A DNA stretch of 42,444 bases, taken from IMG/VR virus record IMGVR_UViG_3300043470_000543, positions 1 through 42,444 of that record. One strand, given 5' to 3'. The notes beneath the pieces are model-generated. The model ran no database searches, was not told the origin of the DNA, and worked only from the letters and a program-made list of their open reading frames with translations. Made by a program: the position numbers and the translations under genes. Source of the DNA: a virus. Numbering within the stretch: position 1 is the first letter of the stretch; every line of letters begins with the position of its first letter. Shown here piece after piece: positions 13,148 to 21,747 of this stretch.

Positions 13148-16088
13148 CGAATTTACCTATTTTTAATCGGGTGTTTAACATTTGCTGTCTTGTGCCGTTT
13201 TTAACTTTGAATATCTTTTCACCACGAATATCACGGCTAACCAATAAAGTATCTTTATTCTCAATTGCTTTGGCTATTTTGTCAAGTTTTGCATTTGTAA
13301 GGCTGTTATCAACGTTTATATTAACTTTTGGCATTGAAATACCGTTTGATGTTAATATTTCATTTAATCCGTTATCAAACATTAAGCTTGATTGTTCGGC
13401 CGTGTAAACCTTATCACCTTTATTTAAGTAAGTAATTTCAGCTCCTTTATTACTACCTAAACTCTTAATTTTACCGTTTTTATCTGTGATAATCTCCGCT
13501 CCTTTTTCCTGAGTGTATGCCCATCCTTCAGGCGCATTGTCAGTCCCTTTGTAAAACTGTGGTATTTGTTGAGAGGCAATCATAGCTGTTTGGATAGCTC
13601 CTAAAGCACCGATAACAATTGCTAAAGGAATACCTGTTGGCCCTAATGCTAAAGCACTTGTAACCCCTTGTGCTGTATTTACTATCGAGTTAAATATAGC
13701 TAATTTCTTTTGGCTTTCCGCTTGTCTTCTTTGTATAGCACGTCTACGCTCTTCATATTGTCTTTCGATTTCTTCACGTGCTGTAGCACTTTCTCCGGCA
13801 AATAACAAAGCAATATCACGCTCTTGTTCTAAACGTTGGAATTGTTGGTCGTATTGCGCTTGTTGTTGCTGATTGATAAACTCAAAAGTTTGTTTAGCTA
13901 CATCACCGATATATTTCATTCCAACCGCAAACTTCTCATTAAAAGTGTTTGCCGTTTCCCACATTTTGTTAAAAGTACCGTCAAACATTGGGATAAGGCT
14001 ATCCATTCCAAAAGAGGTTAAAGCTCCGTTTGCTGTTGTTTGGAATAATGATTTTAAAGCTTCATCTAATTCTTTTGTTTTGTCAGATGCATCTTTTGAA
14101 TTATTAGAATAACGCTTCATAAACTCGTCAACTCCAGTTTGAGTAATAGCTTTGGAGGGGTCTACAATTAAATCAATAGATTGCTGTAACCCGTCAATAA
14201 CTTTCTGATAGTTTTTAAATTCTGTGCTATTGCTTGATACCTGTGCTTGTAACTCTTCAAAAGCCTGCTTTTGTTCTCTTAATTTTTTAAGAAAACCATC
14301 ACCAGTTACGCCTTTTTTACCTATATCATATACTTTTGTTTCCTCTAAATATTGTTCACGCAATCTTAAAATTAATTCTCTTCTTAATCGCTCTTCTTCC
14401 CTTAATTGTGCCTTTGTTTTTTCTTTTACTGGATGTCCTTTTTTTTCACTTTCAATCATTTTTAATTGAAAGTCGGTCAACGCTCTAATTTCACCGCTAT
14501 ATTTGTTATTTAATCTTCTTAATGATTCAATTTGTAATTTATTTGCTTCGTATTCTTTTTTTAGCTTTGGTTGATTTGAAAAGAAATTACCAAAAGATTT
14601 CTTTAATACTTCGTTTCTTTCTTCTAACGCTTGCGCTTGTTTCTCATTATCGTCAATGTCTTGTCTGTAATAATCACGCATATCTTTAAAGTACTTTTCG
14701 TTTAAGTCCTTTTTAGACTCCAAATATTTGTACTGTTCGGAATATCCTTTTTCATATTGTTCTTTTGCTATTCTGTTTTGTTTTTCATTTTCGCTTTCAA
14801 ACAATAAAGTTACTCCTTTTAAAATATCCGAAAATACATTTAATGTTTTTGTTAAAAATGCGCTTAACTTATTCCCGTCTTTATCTAAACTTGCAACAAA
14901 TTCAGTCCAAGCATTTGTAAGCCTTGTTTGTGCAGATGCTATATTGTCAATTCTTTGTACATTCTCAATACCGTAGGCTTTTTCTAGTTCTTTTGCAAAT
15001 TTAGGCAATACCTCAGATGCCAAAACATCACCTGCTTTCATCATATCTTGCAATTCCTTTTCAGTCACCCCGATAGCTTTTGCCATAATTCCAAAAGCGC
15101 CAGGTAAAGCTTCGCCTAATTGCCCCCTCAACTCTTCTGCTTGAACCGTACCCTTTGACATCATTTGGTTTAGAGCTAAAAACGCTCTTTCTTGTTGGTC
15201 TACACTTAAACCCATAGATGAAGCCGCTTTAGATACGCTTTCAAATATTTGCTGTATTTCTGCTCCGCTTATCTTGTCTTTTGCACTTACGTAGAATTGC
15301 GTAAATTGTTTAGTTAAACCTTTTAATTCAAGTCCGTATTGTTCCGCTATTCTGCTTAAAAATGTTTGTTGCTGTACAAAATTTTCTTGCGTCCCAGTGA
15401 CCAATTGTAAAGCCTTGTCTAAAGATTGAAGTTCTTTTGTTGTTTGGAATATATCACGTGAAATTGTTGCAAACAAAGTAACACCTCCCACAACCCCAAA
15501 TGCACCGATTAAGTTTTTTATAAATCCAATAGAACGCTCTCCAGTTCTATTCCATTTACCAACTGCTTTATCAGCTTCTAATATTTTGACGTTTAATTGT
15601 TGAAATTCATTTTTAGCGTTTTTCAACTCTCTGTTGTATTGTCTTTGTGTTTGCTCGGCTGTTTTGCCTCTAACTATTATATTTTGATAATTATCAGAAG
15701 CTCTTTTTAATTTTTCAGAAAGTTCAGCATAAGCCCCATTTAAAGCTTTTAAAACTGATTTTTGAGTATTTAGTGTTATTGCGTTTTGAGAGTTAGAAAG
15801 TTGTATTTTTGCATTTACTTTTGCTAATTCGTTTTTTAACCTAATTTCCTCCTTTTCTAAAGCTATTTGTTCAATAGTTTTATCTTTTATTTTTTGTATT
15901 GCTTTTTCTTGTTCTTGATAACTTTTAGTTAAGTTTTTTACAGCGTTATCTACACCGCTAGGAGCGTTTATCCCTTGCATTTTTTGGTTAACTTTATCTA
16001 CATTGGCTACTAACTTAACAAATTCATTGTTTGCTAATTGAAGCTCTTTTAATGCATTTTCAGATAAAAATTCTACAAATTCTGCCAT
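13140..16088 (-). CDS. Tail tape measure protein
   Basis: 982 residues. An N-terminal coiled-coil region (1-190) is followed by the conserved tape-measure N-terminal domain (about 215-375; includes LQSLDKALQLVTGTQENF and QAEELRGQLGEALPGAFGIM). Long helical stretches follow, then hydrophobic segments near 800-850 (IPLAIVIGALGAIQTAMIAS) and a small C-terminal domain. Its length suggests a tail of roughly 140-150 nm by the usual 0.15 nm per residue rule. The start overlaps the previous gene by one base. Confidence 0.9.
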   Translation of the reverse strand: MAEFVEFLSENALKELQLANNEFVKLVANVDKVNQKMQGINAPSGVDNAVKNLTKSYQEQEKAIQKIKDKTIEQIALEKEEIRLKNELAKVNAKIQLSNSQNAITLNTQKSVLKALNGAYAELSEKLKRASDNYQNIIVRGKTAEQTQRQYNRELKNAKNEFQQLNVKILEADKAVGKWNRTGERSIGFIKNLIGAFGVVGGVTLFATISRDIFQTTKELQSLDKALQLVTGTQENFVQQQTFLSRIAEQYGLELKGLTKQFTQFYVSAKDKISGAEIQQIFESVSKAASSMGLSVDQQERAFLALNQMMSKGTVQAEELRGQLGEALPGAFGIMAKAIGVTEKELQDMMKAGDVLASEVLPKFAKELEKAYGIENVQRIDNIASAQTRLTNAWTEFVASLDKDGNKLSAFLTKTLNVFSDILKGVTLLFESENEKQNRIAKEQYEKGYSEQYKYLESKKDLNEKYFKDMRDYYRQDIDDNEKQAQALEERNEVLKKSFGNFFSNQPKLKKEYEANKLQIESLRRLNNKYSGEIRALTDFQLKMIESEKKGHPVKEKTKAQLREEERLRRELILRLREQYLEETKVYDIGKKGVTGDGFLKKLREQKQAFEELQAQVSSNSTEFKNYQKVIDGLQQSIDLIVDPSKAITQTGVDEFMKRYSNNSKDASDKTKELDEALKSLFQTTANGALTSFGMDSLIPMFDGTFNKMWETANTFNEKFAVGMKYIGDVAKQTFEFINQQQQAQYDQQFQRLEQERDIALLFAGESATAREEIERQYEERRRAIQRRQAESQKKLAIFNSIVNTAQGVTSALALGPTGIPLAIVIGALGAIQTAMIASQQIPQFYKGTDNAPEGWAYTQEKGAEIITDKNGKIKSLGSNKGAEITYLNKGDKVYTAEQSSLMFDNGLNEILTSNGISMPKVNINVDNSLTNAKLDKIAKAIENKDTLLVSRDIRGEKIFKVKNGTRQQMLNTRLKIGKFDV

Positions 16089-16684
16089 TATTTCTTATTC
16101 TTTTGTTGTTCAATCATTTTTTTTGCTGACTTTTCGCAAGCCATATAAACCGCTAACGTCATTTCCTCCTTTACTAAGGAGTTACCTTGTAAAATGTTTC
16201 CAAGTCCTACAACCGCCTCATAGTAATTAAAGTCTTTGCTTTGTGATTTTTTAATCATTTTGCTAAACTCAATTTCGGCTATTGCTAAATCATTCTCAAT
16301 TAATCCTACTTCTAAAGTTAAAACTCGTTTAACCTCTTCGGCAAAGTCCGCTTCTATGTCAAATATAATACCGTAACCATCTTTTAAGGCTTTTATAAAG
16401 TCCTCACGCATTTGCTTAGTGGTTTGGTTGTAATAGTAGAAATGTACCGCTTGTTTAAGCGTTGCGATTTTGTATTTATAAAAAGAAATATCCTTTGTAA
16501 GGCGTAAATATTCTTTTGCCTCGTAATTGTCCGAACCGATAAAGAAATCGTCGTAAATAGCCATAAAAACAGCCTCTAAGCCTTTTTCACTTGGTTTAGG
16601 CTTTAGTAATTGATAGTTTTTCGTTTTTAGTATTTCGAAAAAAGTTTTTGCGGGTATGCTTTCTACTGAATTATACTTTGGCAT
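16088..16684 (-). CDS. Putative tail assembly chaperone
   Basis: 198 residues, helical, lying immediately upstream of the tape measure gene, the usual place of the tail assembly chaperone pair. I see no slippery-site frameshift into a second frame, and no sequence signature, so the call is positional. A stretch of aromatic residues (AVHFYYYNQTTKQMREDFIK) is notable. It is preceded by a terminator hairpin and a TATATTTG box (16695-16752). Confidence 0.45.
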   Translation of the reverse strand: MPKYNSVESIPAKTFFEILKTKNYQLLKPKPSEKGLEAVFMAIYDDFFIGSDNYEAKEYLRLTKDISFYKYKIATLKQAVHFYYYNQTTKQMREDFIKALKDGYGIIFDIEADFAEEVKRVLTLEVGLIENDLAIAEIEFSKMIKKSQSKDFNYYEAVVGLGNILQGNSLVKEEMTLAVYMACEKSAKKMIEQQKNKK

Positions 16685-16694
16685 TTCTTTAATT

Positions 16695-16752
16695 TAAAAA
16701 GGCAGTACCAAAATTAATTGATACTGCCCATCCTTGTCGTTTTACAAATATA
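16695..16752 (-). terminator. Terminator hairpin downstream of a TATATTTG box
   Basis: Minus strand stem GGCAGTA/TACTGCC (16728-16722 with 16707-16701) followed by TTTTTAAA. A TAnnTTTG-type box (TATATTTG, 16745-16752) lies about 17 bases before the stem, without a convincing -33 element. Either the hairpin ends the upstream unit or it attenuates a transcript started at this box. Confidence 0.6.
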
Positions 16753-16770
16753 GTAATTATTTCAATGCAA

Positions 16771-16995
16771 TTACTTTTTGTTTAGTATTTTTCCGCTTAT
16801 TAATTTATACATCAATTTTAAATCTTCAATATTATTTATTTTTGTTTTAATAGCATAATCTTCATTTGGACAATCGCTACCACAAATATATAAAGCACTA
16901 TTATAAAACCACAAAGAATCAAATTCATTAATAGTCAATTCAATTCCGTATGTTATTTTTTTAAAACCATAATCCAACAATTCCTCTTCTTTCAT
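16771..16995 (-). CDS. Hypothetical protein, 74 aa
   Basis: MKEEELLDYGFKKITYGIEL start; mixed alpha/beta, acidic, no known motif (IYICGSDC-type Cys pair in the middle, residues about 36-42). It lies four bases after the start of no other gene and before the chaperone-like gene, separated from it by a terminator. AT-richer than the structural genes around it, so it may be an inserted small gene. Confidence 0.6.
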   Translation of the reverse strand: MKEEELLDYGFKKITYGIELTINEFDSLWFYNSALYICGSDCPNEDYAIKTKINNIEDLKLMYKLISGKILNKK

Positions 16996-16999
16996 TACT

Positions 17000-17452
17000 C
17001 TATTTTTTGTTAAGTATTTTTTGTATGTCTTGGCTTAAAACCAATCGATAAATATTGTTTTGGCGTTCGTTAAACCAATCTTGGTTAATTCCCATAATCT
17101 CAATGCCGTATTTTCCTTTTAGCATTTCAGTTTTACTGTCTCGGCTATCAAACAAAAAACCTTCTCCATAAGGTCTGACAAATAAACCGCCAGCGAATTG
17201 GCGAGTTAGTAACAAATCGACGTAACCGTTTGCACGAGGGTTAATTGAATCTTTGAAAATAGCATATTCAGCGTCTCGATACGTTCCTATTTTACTTCCA
17301 TCAGGTCTTAACCCTTGCTCAAACTCATCAATTTTTTGCTCTTTTAGGTTTTTTTGGTCGCTTAGCACTATTTCCTTCACTTGGTTCTGCAACCACGATT
17401 TCTGTGCTACTATCTGCAACCTCGATAGCATTTGCTTTGCTGATACTCTCAT
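17000..17452 (-). CDS. Head-tail or tail morphogenesis protein, 150 aa
   Basis: Contains FEQGLRPDGSKIGTYRDAEY and LLLTRQFAGGLFVRPYGEGF, a pattern I associate with a conserved morphogenesis protein of Bacteroidota phages, but I cannot name the family. It sits between tail tube and tape measure genes. Its first 41 codons overlap the end of 17328-17645 in another frame; later ATG codons would shorten it only slightly or remove most of it. Confidence 0.65.
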   Translation of the reverse strand: MRVSAKQMLSRLQIVAQKSWLQNQVKEIVLSDQKNLKEQKIDEFEQGLRPDGSKIGTYRDAEYAIFKDSINPRANGYVDLLLTRQFAGGLFVRPYGEGFLFDSRDSKTEMLKGKYGIEIMGINQDWFNERQNNIYRLVLSQDIQKILNKK

Positions 17453-17645
17453 TTTTCTTGTGATTATTACCGCATCCTATACAACAACCGTCAACCTCTT
17501 TGTGTGGATTTTCTAAAAAATCGTTAATTAAGGCTTCATTTTGTTGGTTCGTATGTTTCTTTATCCAACTTATTTTATTCTCTCTTGTAAGGTCTAAAAA
17601 CGCTTTAAAATCGTCTTTTGCCAATAGTTTATTAAATATTTGCAT
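17328..17645 (-). CDS. Hypothetical protein with CxxC motif, 105 aa
   Basis: The N-terminal part is helical (FNKLLAKDDFKAFLDLTREN), followed by DGCCIGCGNNH, a possible metal-binding Cys cluster, and a basic Lys/Pro tail (AKRPKKPKRAKN). The last 41 codons overlap gene 17000-17452. It ends in tandem TGA codons. The start is preceded by a terminator and a TACATTTG promoter box (17659-17666). Function unknown. Confidence 0.6.
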   Translation of the reverse strand: MQIFNKLLAKDDFKAFLDLTRENKISWIKKHTNQQNEALINDFLENPHKEVDGCCIGCGNNHKKNESISKANAIEVADSSTEIVVAEPSEGNSAKRPKKPKRAKN

Positions 17646-17658
17646 AATATATTTTTAT

Positions 17659-17696
17659 CAAATGTACAAAAAAAGCGGTAACTATTACATTACCGC
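17659..17696 (-). terminator. Strong terminator followed by promoter box TACATTTG
   Basis: Minus strand stem GCGGTAA/TTACCGC (17696-17675) followed by seven T residues (17674-17668), a classic intrinsic terminator after gene 17717-18172. It runs straight into TACATTTG (17666-17659), matching TAnnTTTG, about 13 bases before the ATG at 17645. No clear -33 box is visible. Confidence 0.75.
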
Positions 17697-17716
17697 CTTG
17701 AAATTATTAATACAAT

Positions 17717-18172
17717 TTAATTGTAGACTCTTATTTCAATAAATGAATCTGTAATTACGCCATCTGTTGCAGTGGTTGCGTTATAAGTTTCAAGTGTAAA
17801 AAACTGAGCGCCTATTGAATACAAATACATTCTTGAGTTGCTAAAAGAACCGTTTGTATTAATTGAATATGAAACTGCTGTTTTGTCTACTGTAAAAACA
17901 TCAGATGATGCGGTTATCAAATAATTACCAGCTGAACTTCTTGAAAAACTAAATGTAACACCTAAATTGTTTTTTAAAACTTTAGCCGTTGGTGCAGATG
18001 TCCCTGACTGTGATATTAAAGCGGAATATACTTTATACCCTTGTGCCTCTTGGTCTACATAGTCAACAATATCAACTAAATTAGTAGATACGTCTGAACG
18101 GGAGATACTATTTGGTGTTGTCTTTGAAGTAATATCAGCGTTAATATTGTCTTTTATTTGTGTACTTGTCAT
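17717..18172 (-). CDS. Structural protein of the tail region, 151 aa
   Basis: An N-terminal helix (MTSTQIKDNINADITSKTTP) is followed by a beta-rich, Ser/Thr-rich body (residues 50-151). Lies just after the tail tube gene and is enclosed by terminator hairpins on both sides, which suggests an independently expressed, perhaps decorating or fibre-like, protein. Resembles 8874-9323 in overall layout. No known domain identified. Confidence 0.55.
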   Translation of the reverse strand: MTSTQIKDNINADITSKTTPNSISRSDVSTNLVDIVDYVDQEAQGYKVYSALISQSGTSAPTAKVLKNNLGVTFSFSRSSAGNYLITASSDVFTVDKTAVSYSINTNGSFSNSRMYLYSIGAQFFTLETYNATTATDGVITDSFIEIRVYN

Positions 18173-18189
18173 ATAAAAATGTTTTTTAA

Positions 18190-18213
18190 AACCGCCCCAA
18201 TTAAGAGGCGGTT
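18190..18213 (-). terminator. Terminator-like hairpin after the tail tube gene
   Basis: Minus strand stem AACCGCC/GGCGGTT with loop TCTTAATTGG, followed by only a short T run (TT then AAAAAAC). A second inverted repeat, GGGCA/TGCCC, lies closer to the stop near 18231-18258. Probably reduces readthrough from the highly expressed tail tube gene. Confidence 0.55.
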
Positions 18214-18261
18214 AAGATTACTCAAATTGTTGGGCAAATTCCGTTGAGAAAATGCCCGTTA

Positions 18262-19194
18262 CTAGTTTCCCGTTACAGCTTCGTTAGATGTTCCTTTGTA
18301 GAATTTACTTCCTACCTTAGCACAAGCCACACTTTCTGCTGAATCGTACAATTGAACTACTACTTTGTCACCCGCTCCAAGTGTTGCAGTTGGTTCAAAA
18401 CTGTATTCTTTTGTTACGCTGTCCTGAGTTAAAGATAATGCTGTGATAGTATCAACTACTCCATCAATAGTACATCTTAAATTGGCAATAGCTAAACCGT
18501 TCAAAGAGTAAGCCTCGTTCATTGCAAACTTAGCAAAGAAATATACTTTATTTTCCGAAGCGTCAGCACGTGCGGTTAAAGTAATATCTGTAATAGGTAA
18601 CAAATCAGTATTAGGGTTGAAATCTAATACGTCAGGAGTTAAAATAGCTACTTGACTATTGTATTGGTCTGCATTGATTAACTGCATTGTTACCGTTACG
18701 CTAGCTTGTGTTGAACCATCGGTAAACATATAAGTACCGCTGTTTAACATTCCTAAATCGAAACCGCTAAATACTGTTCCGTTAGTTGCTCCAGCTACTG
18801 CTCCGTTTTCAAACGCCAACAAAATATCGAACGCTTGGTAAGAGTTCCAAGTGTATAAAGCACTTGCGTATTTCCAACCACCTTTCCAAAATTTGAAAGA
18901 GAATTGAGGTAATCCGTTACGAACTACCGACATAATTCCGCCTTGTGCTTCTTCGGTTGTTGGTTCAGGCGTGTTATTTGTGAACTCTACAGCACCCATA
19001 ACAGGGACAAAGTTCCCTAATTGGATTTGCTCATCACAGTAAGCCTTATCGAAAGTGTCAGTTTCTAAGTTGATATTCCAACCTTTAGGCACAATGATAA
19101 AGCCTCTTGGAATACCTACCTCAACAATACAGTCAGGAAGTCCTAAGTTTTTTCGAGACGTTGCGCAGTCTCTTTGATTTATTAATACACTCAT
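18262..19194 (-). CDS. Major tail (tube) protein
   Basis: 310 residues, beta-rich, located between connector genes and the tape measure gene, the usual place of the tube protein. The C-terminal part (about 200-300, ITDITLTARADASENKVYFF onward) looks like an added Ig-like domain, as in many siphovirus tube proteins. Ends in TAG TAA and is followed by strong hairpins, as expected of a highly expressed gene. Family assignment is by position and size. Confidence 0.65.
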   Translation of the reverse strand: MSVLINQRDCATSRKNLGLPDCIVEVGIPRGFIIVPKGWNINLETDTFDKAYCDEQIQLGNFVPVMGAVEFTNNTPEPTTEEAQGGIMSVVRNGLPQFSFKFWKGGWKYASALYTWNSYQAFDILLAFENGAVAGATNGTVFSGFDLGMLNSGTYMFTDGSTQASVTVTMQLINADQYNSQVAILTPDVLDFNPNTDLLPITDITLTARADASENKVYFFAKFAMNEAYSLNGLAIANLRCTIDGVVDTITALSLTQDSVTKEYSFEPTATLGAGDKVVVQLYDSAESVACAKVGSKFYKGTSNEAVTGN

Positions 19195-19216
19195 TTTGTA
19201 TTTACTTTTTTAATTG

Positions 19217-19723
19217 TTAAAATTTAATTTCTGATAAACAACTTGTATGGTTGTTAAATGTTATTTCTGCTTTTAAAACTATGGCATTACAGATATAAAC
19301 TAAACTTTTATCTACTTCACGCATTGAATATTTAGTTATCCTTTGCGTTTTTACGCTGTCTTGTTTATAGTTTGAAATTCCGCTATTTTGTAAAGCTGTT
19401 AAAAGATTATCTGCGATAGGCTGTAAGATAAGGCTAAAATCATATTGGTATTGATACGGGTTAAATTCGCTCGGTGCTTGCGTTTCGTTTAAGATAACTA
19501 TTCGAGCGTTTCGGGTTACTGTACCGCCGTAAACATTATGATTGTCCTCTCCATCTTCTAACCAAATCAAAGGAAAACTTCTCTTTTGGTTTAGGGTTAA
19601 ATACTCCGTTAAAACGTTAGCAGTACCCCAATTGTAGTTTATTGTAAAATCATTATCGTTTGCATCTGTGATAGGTGGTAAAACACCAACTAAACGCCCT
19701 AATTGTTCCTCAAATACTATCAT
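19217..19723 (-). CDS. Tail completion / terminator-like protein, 168 aa
   Basis: Mixed alpha/beta (FPLIWLEDGEDNHNVYGGTV, ARIVILNETQAPSEFNPYQY) with the size and position of tail-terminator proteins, between a connector and the tube gene. Start overlaps the upstream gene by 4 bp (ATGA). No firm signature. Confidence 0.55.
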   Translation of the reverse strand: MIVFEEQLGRLVGVLPPITDANDNDFTINYNWGTANVLTEYLTLNQKRSFPLIWLEDGEDNHNVYGGTVTRNARIVILNETQAPSEFNPYQYQYDFSLILQPIADNLLTALQNSGISNYKQDSVKTQRITKYSMREVDKSLVYICNAIVLKAEITFNNHTSCLSEIKF

Positions 19724-20367
19724 ATACCAAAACTGTTTTGTCCTTCGTACGTTCTGAACTTGGTTAAATCAAAGTTTTCAAAGTCAGCTTGTTTATCAAC
19801 TAAATATTGATATAAGCTAATCTCTAAATCTTCGTTACAACCAAAGTAATCTACAAACTCTATACCGTCTATATCGTAAACATTTGGATAAGGTAAATAT
19901 CCATTTTGATAACCTTTTAAAAATGCTTGTGATGCGTTGGCTATCTTATACAATGGTGATACGTTTACAGACTTTTCAGAACTTCCCTGAACAGTTCCTA
20001 CACCTGACAATCTTGTGTTAGTTTCGGTAAGGAATACTTCGTAAACTTTGAATGCGATTAAACTAAGTTCATAATTTAAGCCATTCCAAACTTTATCGTC
20101 GTATTCCTCGCCCTCAACCAACTTTTTATAAGAAGCGTATATCGGATTTGCGAACTCATCCGATAACGCTAATTGGAGTGTGTTATAAGTCAATAATCCT
20201 AAAGCATTAACCAAAATAGACTTTTCAACCCTTGTAATCAAATCCGTTAAATACGTTGTTTCATTTGGCGTTTGCATCGAAGCGTTAGCAACGGGTGCAG
20301 AAACACTCAAAGGAATGTTTAAAACGTTTGGATTTTGAAAGTATGTTAAGTCTATTATATTTGGCAT
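19720..20367 (-). CDS. Head-tail connector / head completion protein (DUF6712-like)
   Basis: 215 residues, helical core (TDLITRVEKSILVNALGLLT and LNYELSLIAFKVYEVFLTET), with a Tyr/Pro-rich C-terminal part (NGYLPYPNVYDIDGIEFVDY). This resembles conserved Bacteroidota phage head-completion proteins of the DUF6712 type, from memory. Coupled to neighbours by short overlaps. Likely forms the connector ring between portal and tail. Confidence 0.6.
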   Translation of the reverse strand: MPNIIDLTYFQNPNVLNIPLSVSAPVANASMQTPNETTYLTDLITRVEKSILVNALGLLTYNTLQLALSDEFANPIYASYKKLVEGEEYDDKVWNGLNYELSLIAFKVYEVFLTETNTRLSGVGTVQGSSEKSVNVSPLYKIANASQAFLKGYQNGYLPYPNVYDIDGIEFVDYFGCNEDLEISLYQYLVDKQADFENFDLTKFRTYEGQNSFGI

Positions 20368-20525
20368 TATTCTTCTGTTTTATCTTCTTTTTTTACCTTT
20401 GCTTTTTTTTCTGAGTACAACTTAGCAACCCCTTTTTTAATTAAAGCAGAACCGTGAGAAGCGTCTAAGTTTGCCACGCTACCTTTTTTGGAGTTGCCAA
20501 AGTCGGTTGTAAATTCTACTTTCAT
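20367..20525 (-). CDS. Small post-capsid protein, 52 aa
   Basis: ATG at 20525, TAA at 20367, both overlapping neighbouring genes by one base. Sequence MKVEFTTDFGNSKKGSVANL, then GSALIKKGVAKLYSEK and a Lys/Glu tail. Short proteins of this shape (KGxxxxLxxxxAxxLIxxGxA) often follow the capsid gene in tailed phages. Probably a head or connector accessory; no function proven. Confidence 0.7.
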   Translation of the reverse strand: MKVEFTTDFGNSKKGSVANLDASHGSALIKKGVAKLYSEKKAKVKKEDKTEE

Positions 20526-21742
20526 TATGCTGGTACTGCGATATCAGCTAAAGCTTGGTCAATATCATCAACTAACACAAAAGCACCAGTTTCATTAGAA
20601 GAAACATAAAGCGCAATCGGTTGTTCAGCTAAGATAGTTCTCAAGTTTTTAGTGAAATCATTTCCGTCTAAGTTAATAGATACTTGAATGTCTTGATTGT
20701 AGCAGTAGTTAGCTTTTGTAAAGTCCCCTACTAACAACTCATCATCTGTAAATTCGTTAGACGCTACTACTCTAACACCAGCTACTACTCTATTATCTAA
20801 AGTTGAGAATGGAGGTAATACATAGTGTCCGTCAGAAGCTTTTTTCAAATCCATATCAGCTAATCTCTTGTGAGATAAGATAACATAGTTCGGTACAAAG
20901 TCATCAGCATTTTCAGAAATCAAGCCAACTACAACACGGATAAGGTCGTTTAAGTTTGGCTCAATTACGCTATCGGCATAAGCACCAGCAGAGAATGCAG
21001 TAGCCCACTCTTTAATACCTTTGATTGCCGGAGCAGTTCCGTCACCCGCTAATAATTGAGATTGTTTTTTCAATTCTAATTTTCTTAACAAACGAGTTCT
21101 TACGGCATCAACGATGTAAGATGGTTGTCTTAACATTTTAGTAGATACTTTGATGAAGTGAGTAACATTTTGTAGTGCAATAGTGCGCTCTACATAATCA
21201 ACGTCTGATTGAGATTTTGTACCACCCTCAGAAGTCATTCCGGCATCACCTTCACCAGCTACTTCGTCAATGTAAGTGATTGTGTCTAAGTCAACACGCA
21301 TACCGTTCATAATGCTTTCAGCAAACAATCTGTTTTCAGGCGTAGCATAAAGTTCTCCAGTTGATTGTGTCATAGCTACAATATTGCCACCTGCTTGAGA
21401 GGTAACGTTTGTAGTTAATACTGGACCAACTGCTTTTAATGTGATGTTAGCAATGTTACCTTGTGTTTTTTGAGCTTTGATAACATCAGCTTTGTCTACT
21501 AACAATTGCTCTAATTCAGCAAAAGGGGTTTCTTTTGTTGCGTTTCCTTTTGTTTTCATTTCTGTAAATTCAAGACCTAATTCGTCTAATTTAGATACTA
21601 AAGCGTCGATGGCTGATTTCTCAATACCATTGGCTTTTAAATCTTCTAATTGTGTTTTTAAAGCATCATAATCAGCTTTAGAAACTGTTTCATTTTTGAA
21701 GGCATCGATTTTATCCCCCAATTGTTTAATTACTTCTTCCAT
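20525..21742 (-). CDS. HK97-fold major capsid protein
   Basis: 405 residues. An N-terminal coiled-coil delta domain (residues 1-70) acts as scaffold and is usually removed by the prohead protease, which is the next gene upstream (21748-22575). The remainder fits HK97-fold capsids: GELYATPENRLFAESIMNG, TSEGGTKSQSD (E-loop area) and KLELKKQSQLLAGDGTAPAI, with LTNAN/ADFVPNYVILS-type A-domain strands. The cleavage point cannot be fixed by eye; it is likely between 75 and 110. Confidence 0.88.
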   Translation of the reverse strand: MEEVIKQLGDKIDAFKNETVSKADYDALKTQLEDLKANGIEKSAIDALVSKLDELGLEFTEMKTKGNATKETPFAELEQLLVDKADVIKAQKTQGNIANITLKAVGPVLTTNVTSQAGGNIVAMTQSTGELYATPENRLFAESIMNGMRVDLDTITYIDEVAGEGDAGMTSEGGTKSQSDVDYVERTIALQNVTHFIKVSTKMLRQPSYIVDAVRTRLLRKLELKKQSQLLAGDGTAPAIKGIKEWATAFSAGAYADSVIEPNLNDLIRVVVGLISENADDFVPNYVILSHKRLADMDLKKASDGHYVLPPFSTLDNRVVAGVRVVASNEFTDDELLVGDFTKANYCYNQDIQVSINLDGNDFTKNLRTILAEQPIALYVSSNETGAFVLVDDIDQALADIAVPA

Positions 21743-21747
21743 TTTTG

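Noticed and set aside
13140-16684. Programmed frameshift between the chaperone-like gene and a second frame
   Set aside because: The gene at 16088-16684 ends one base into the tape measure gene and I see no overlapping extension frame with a slippery heptamer.
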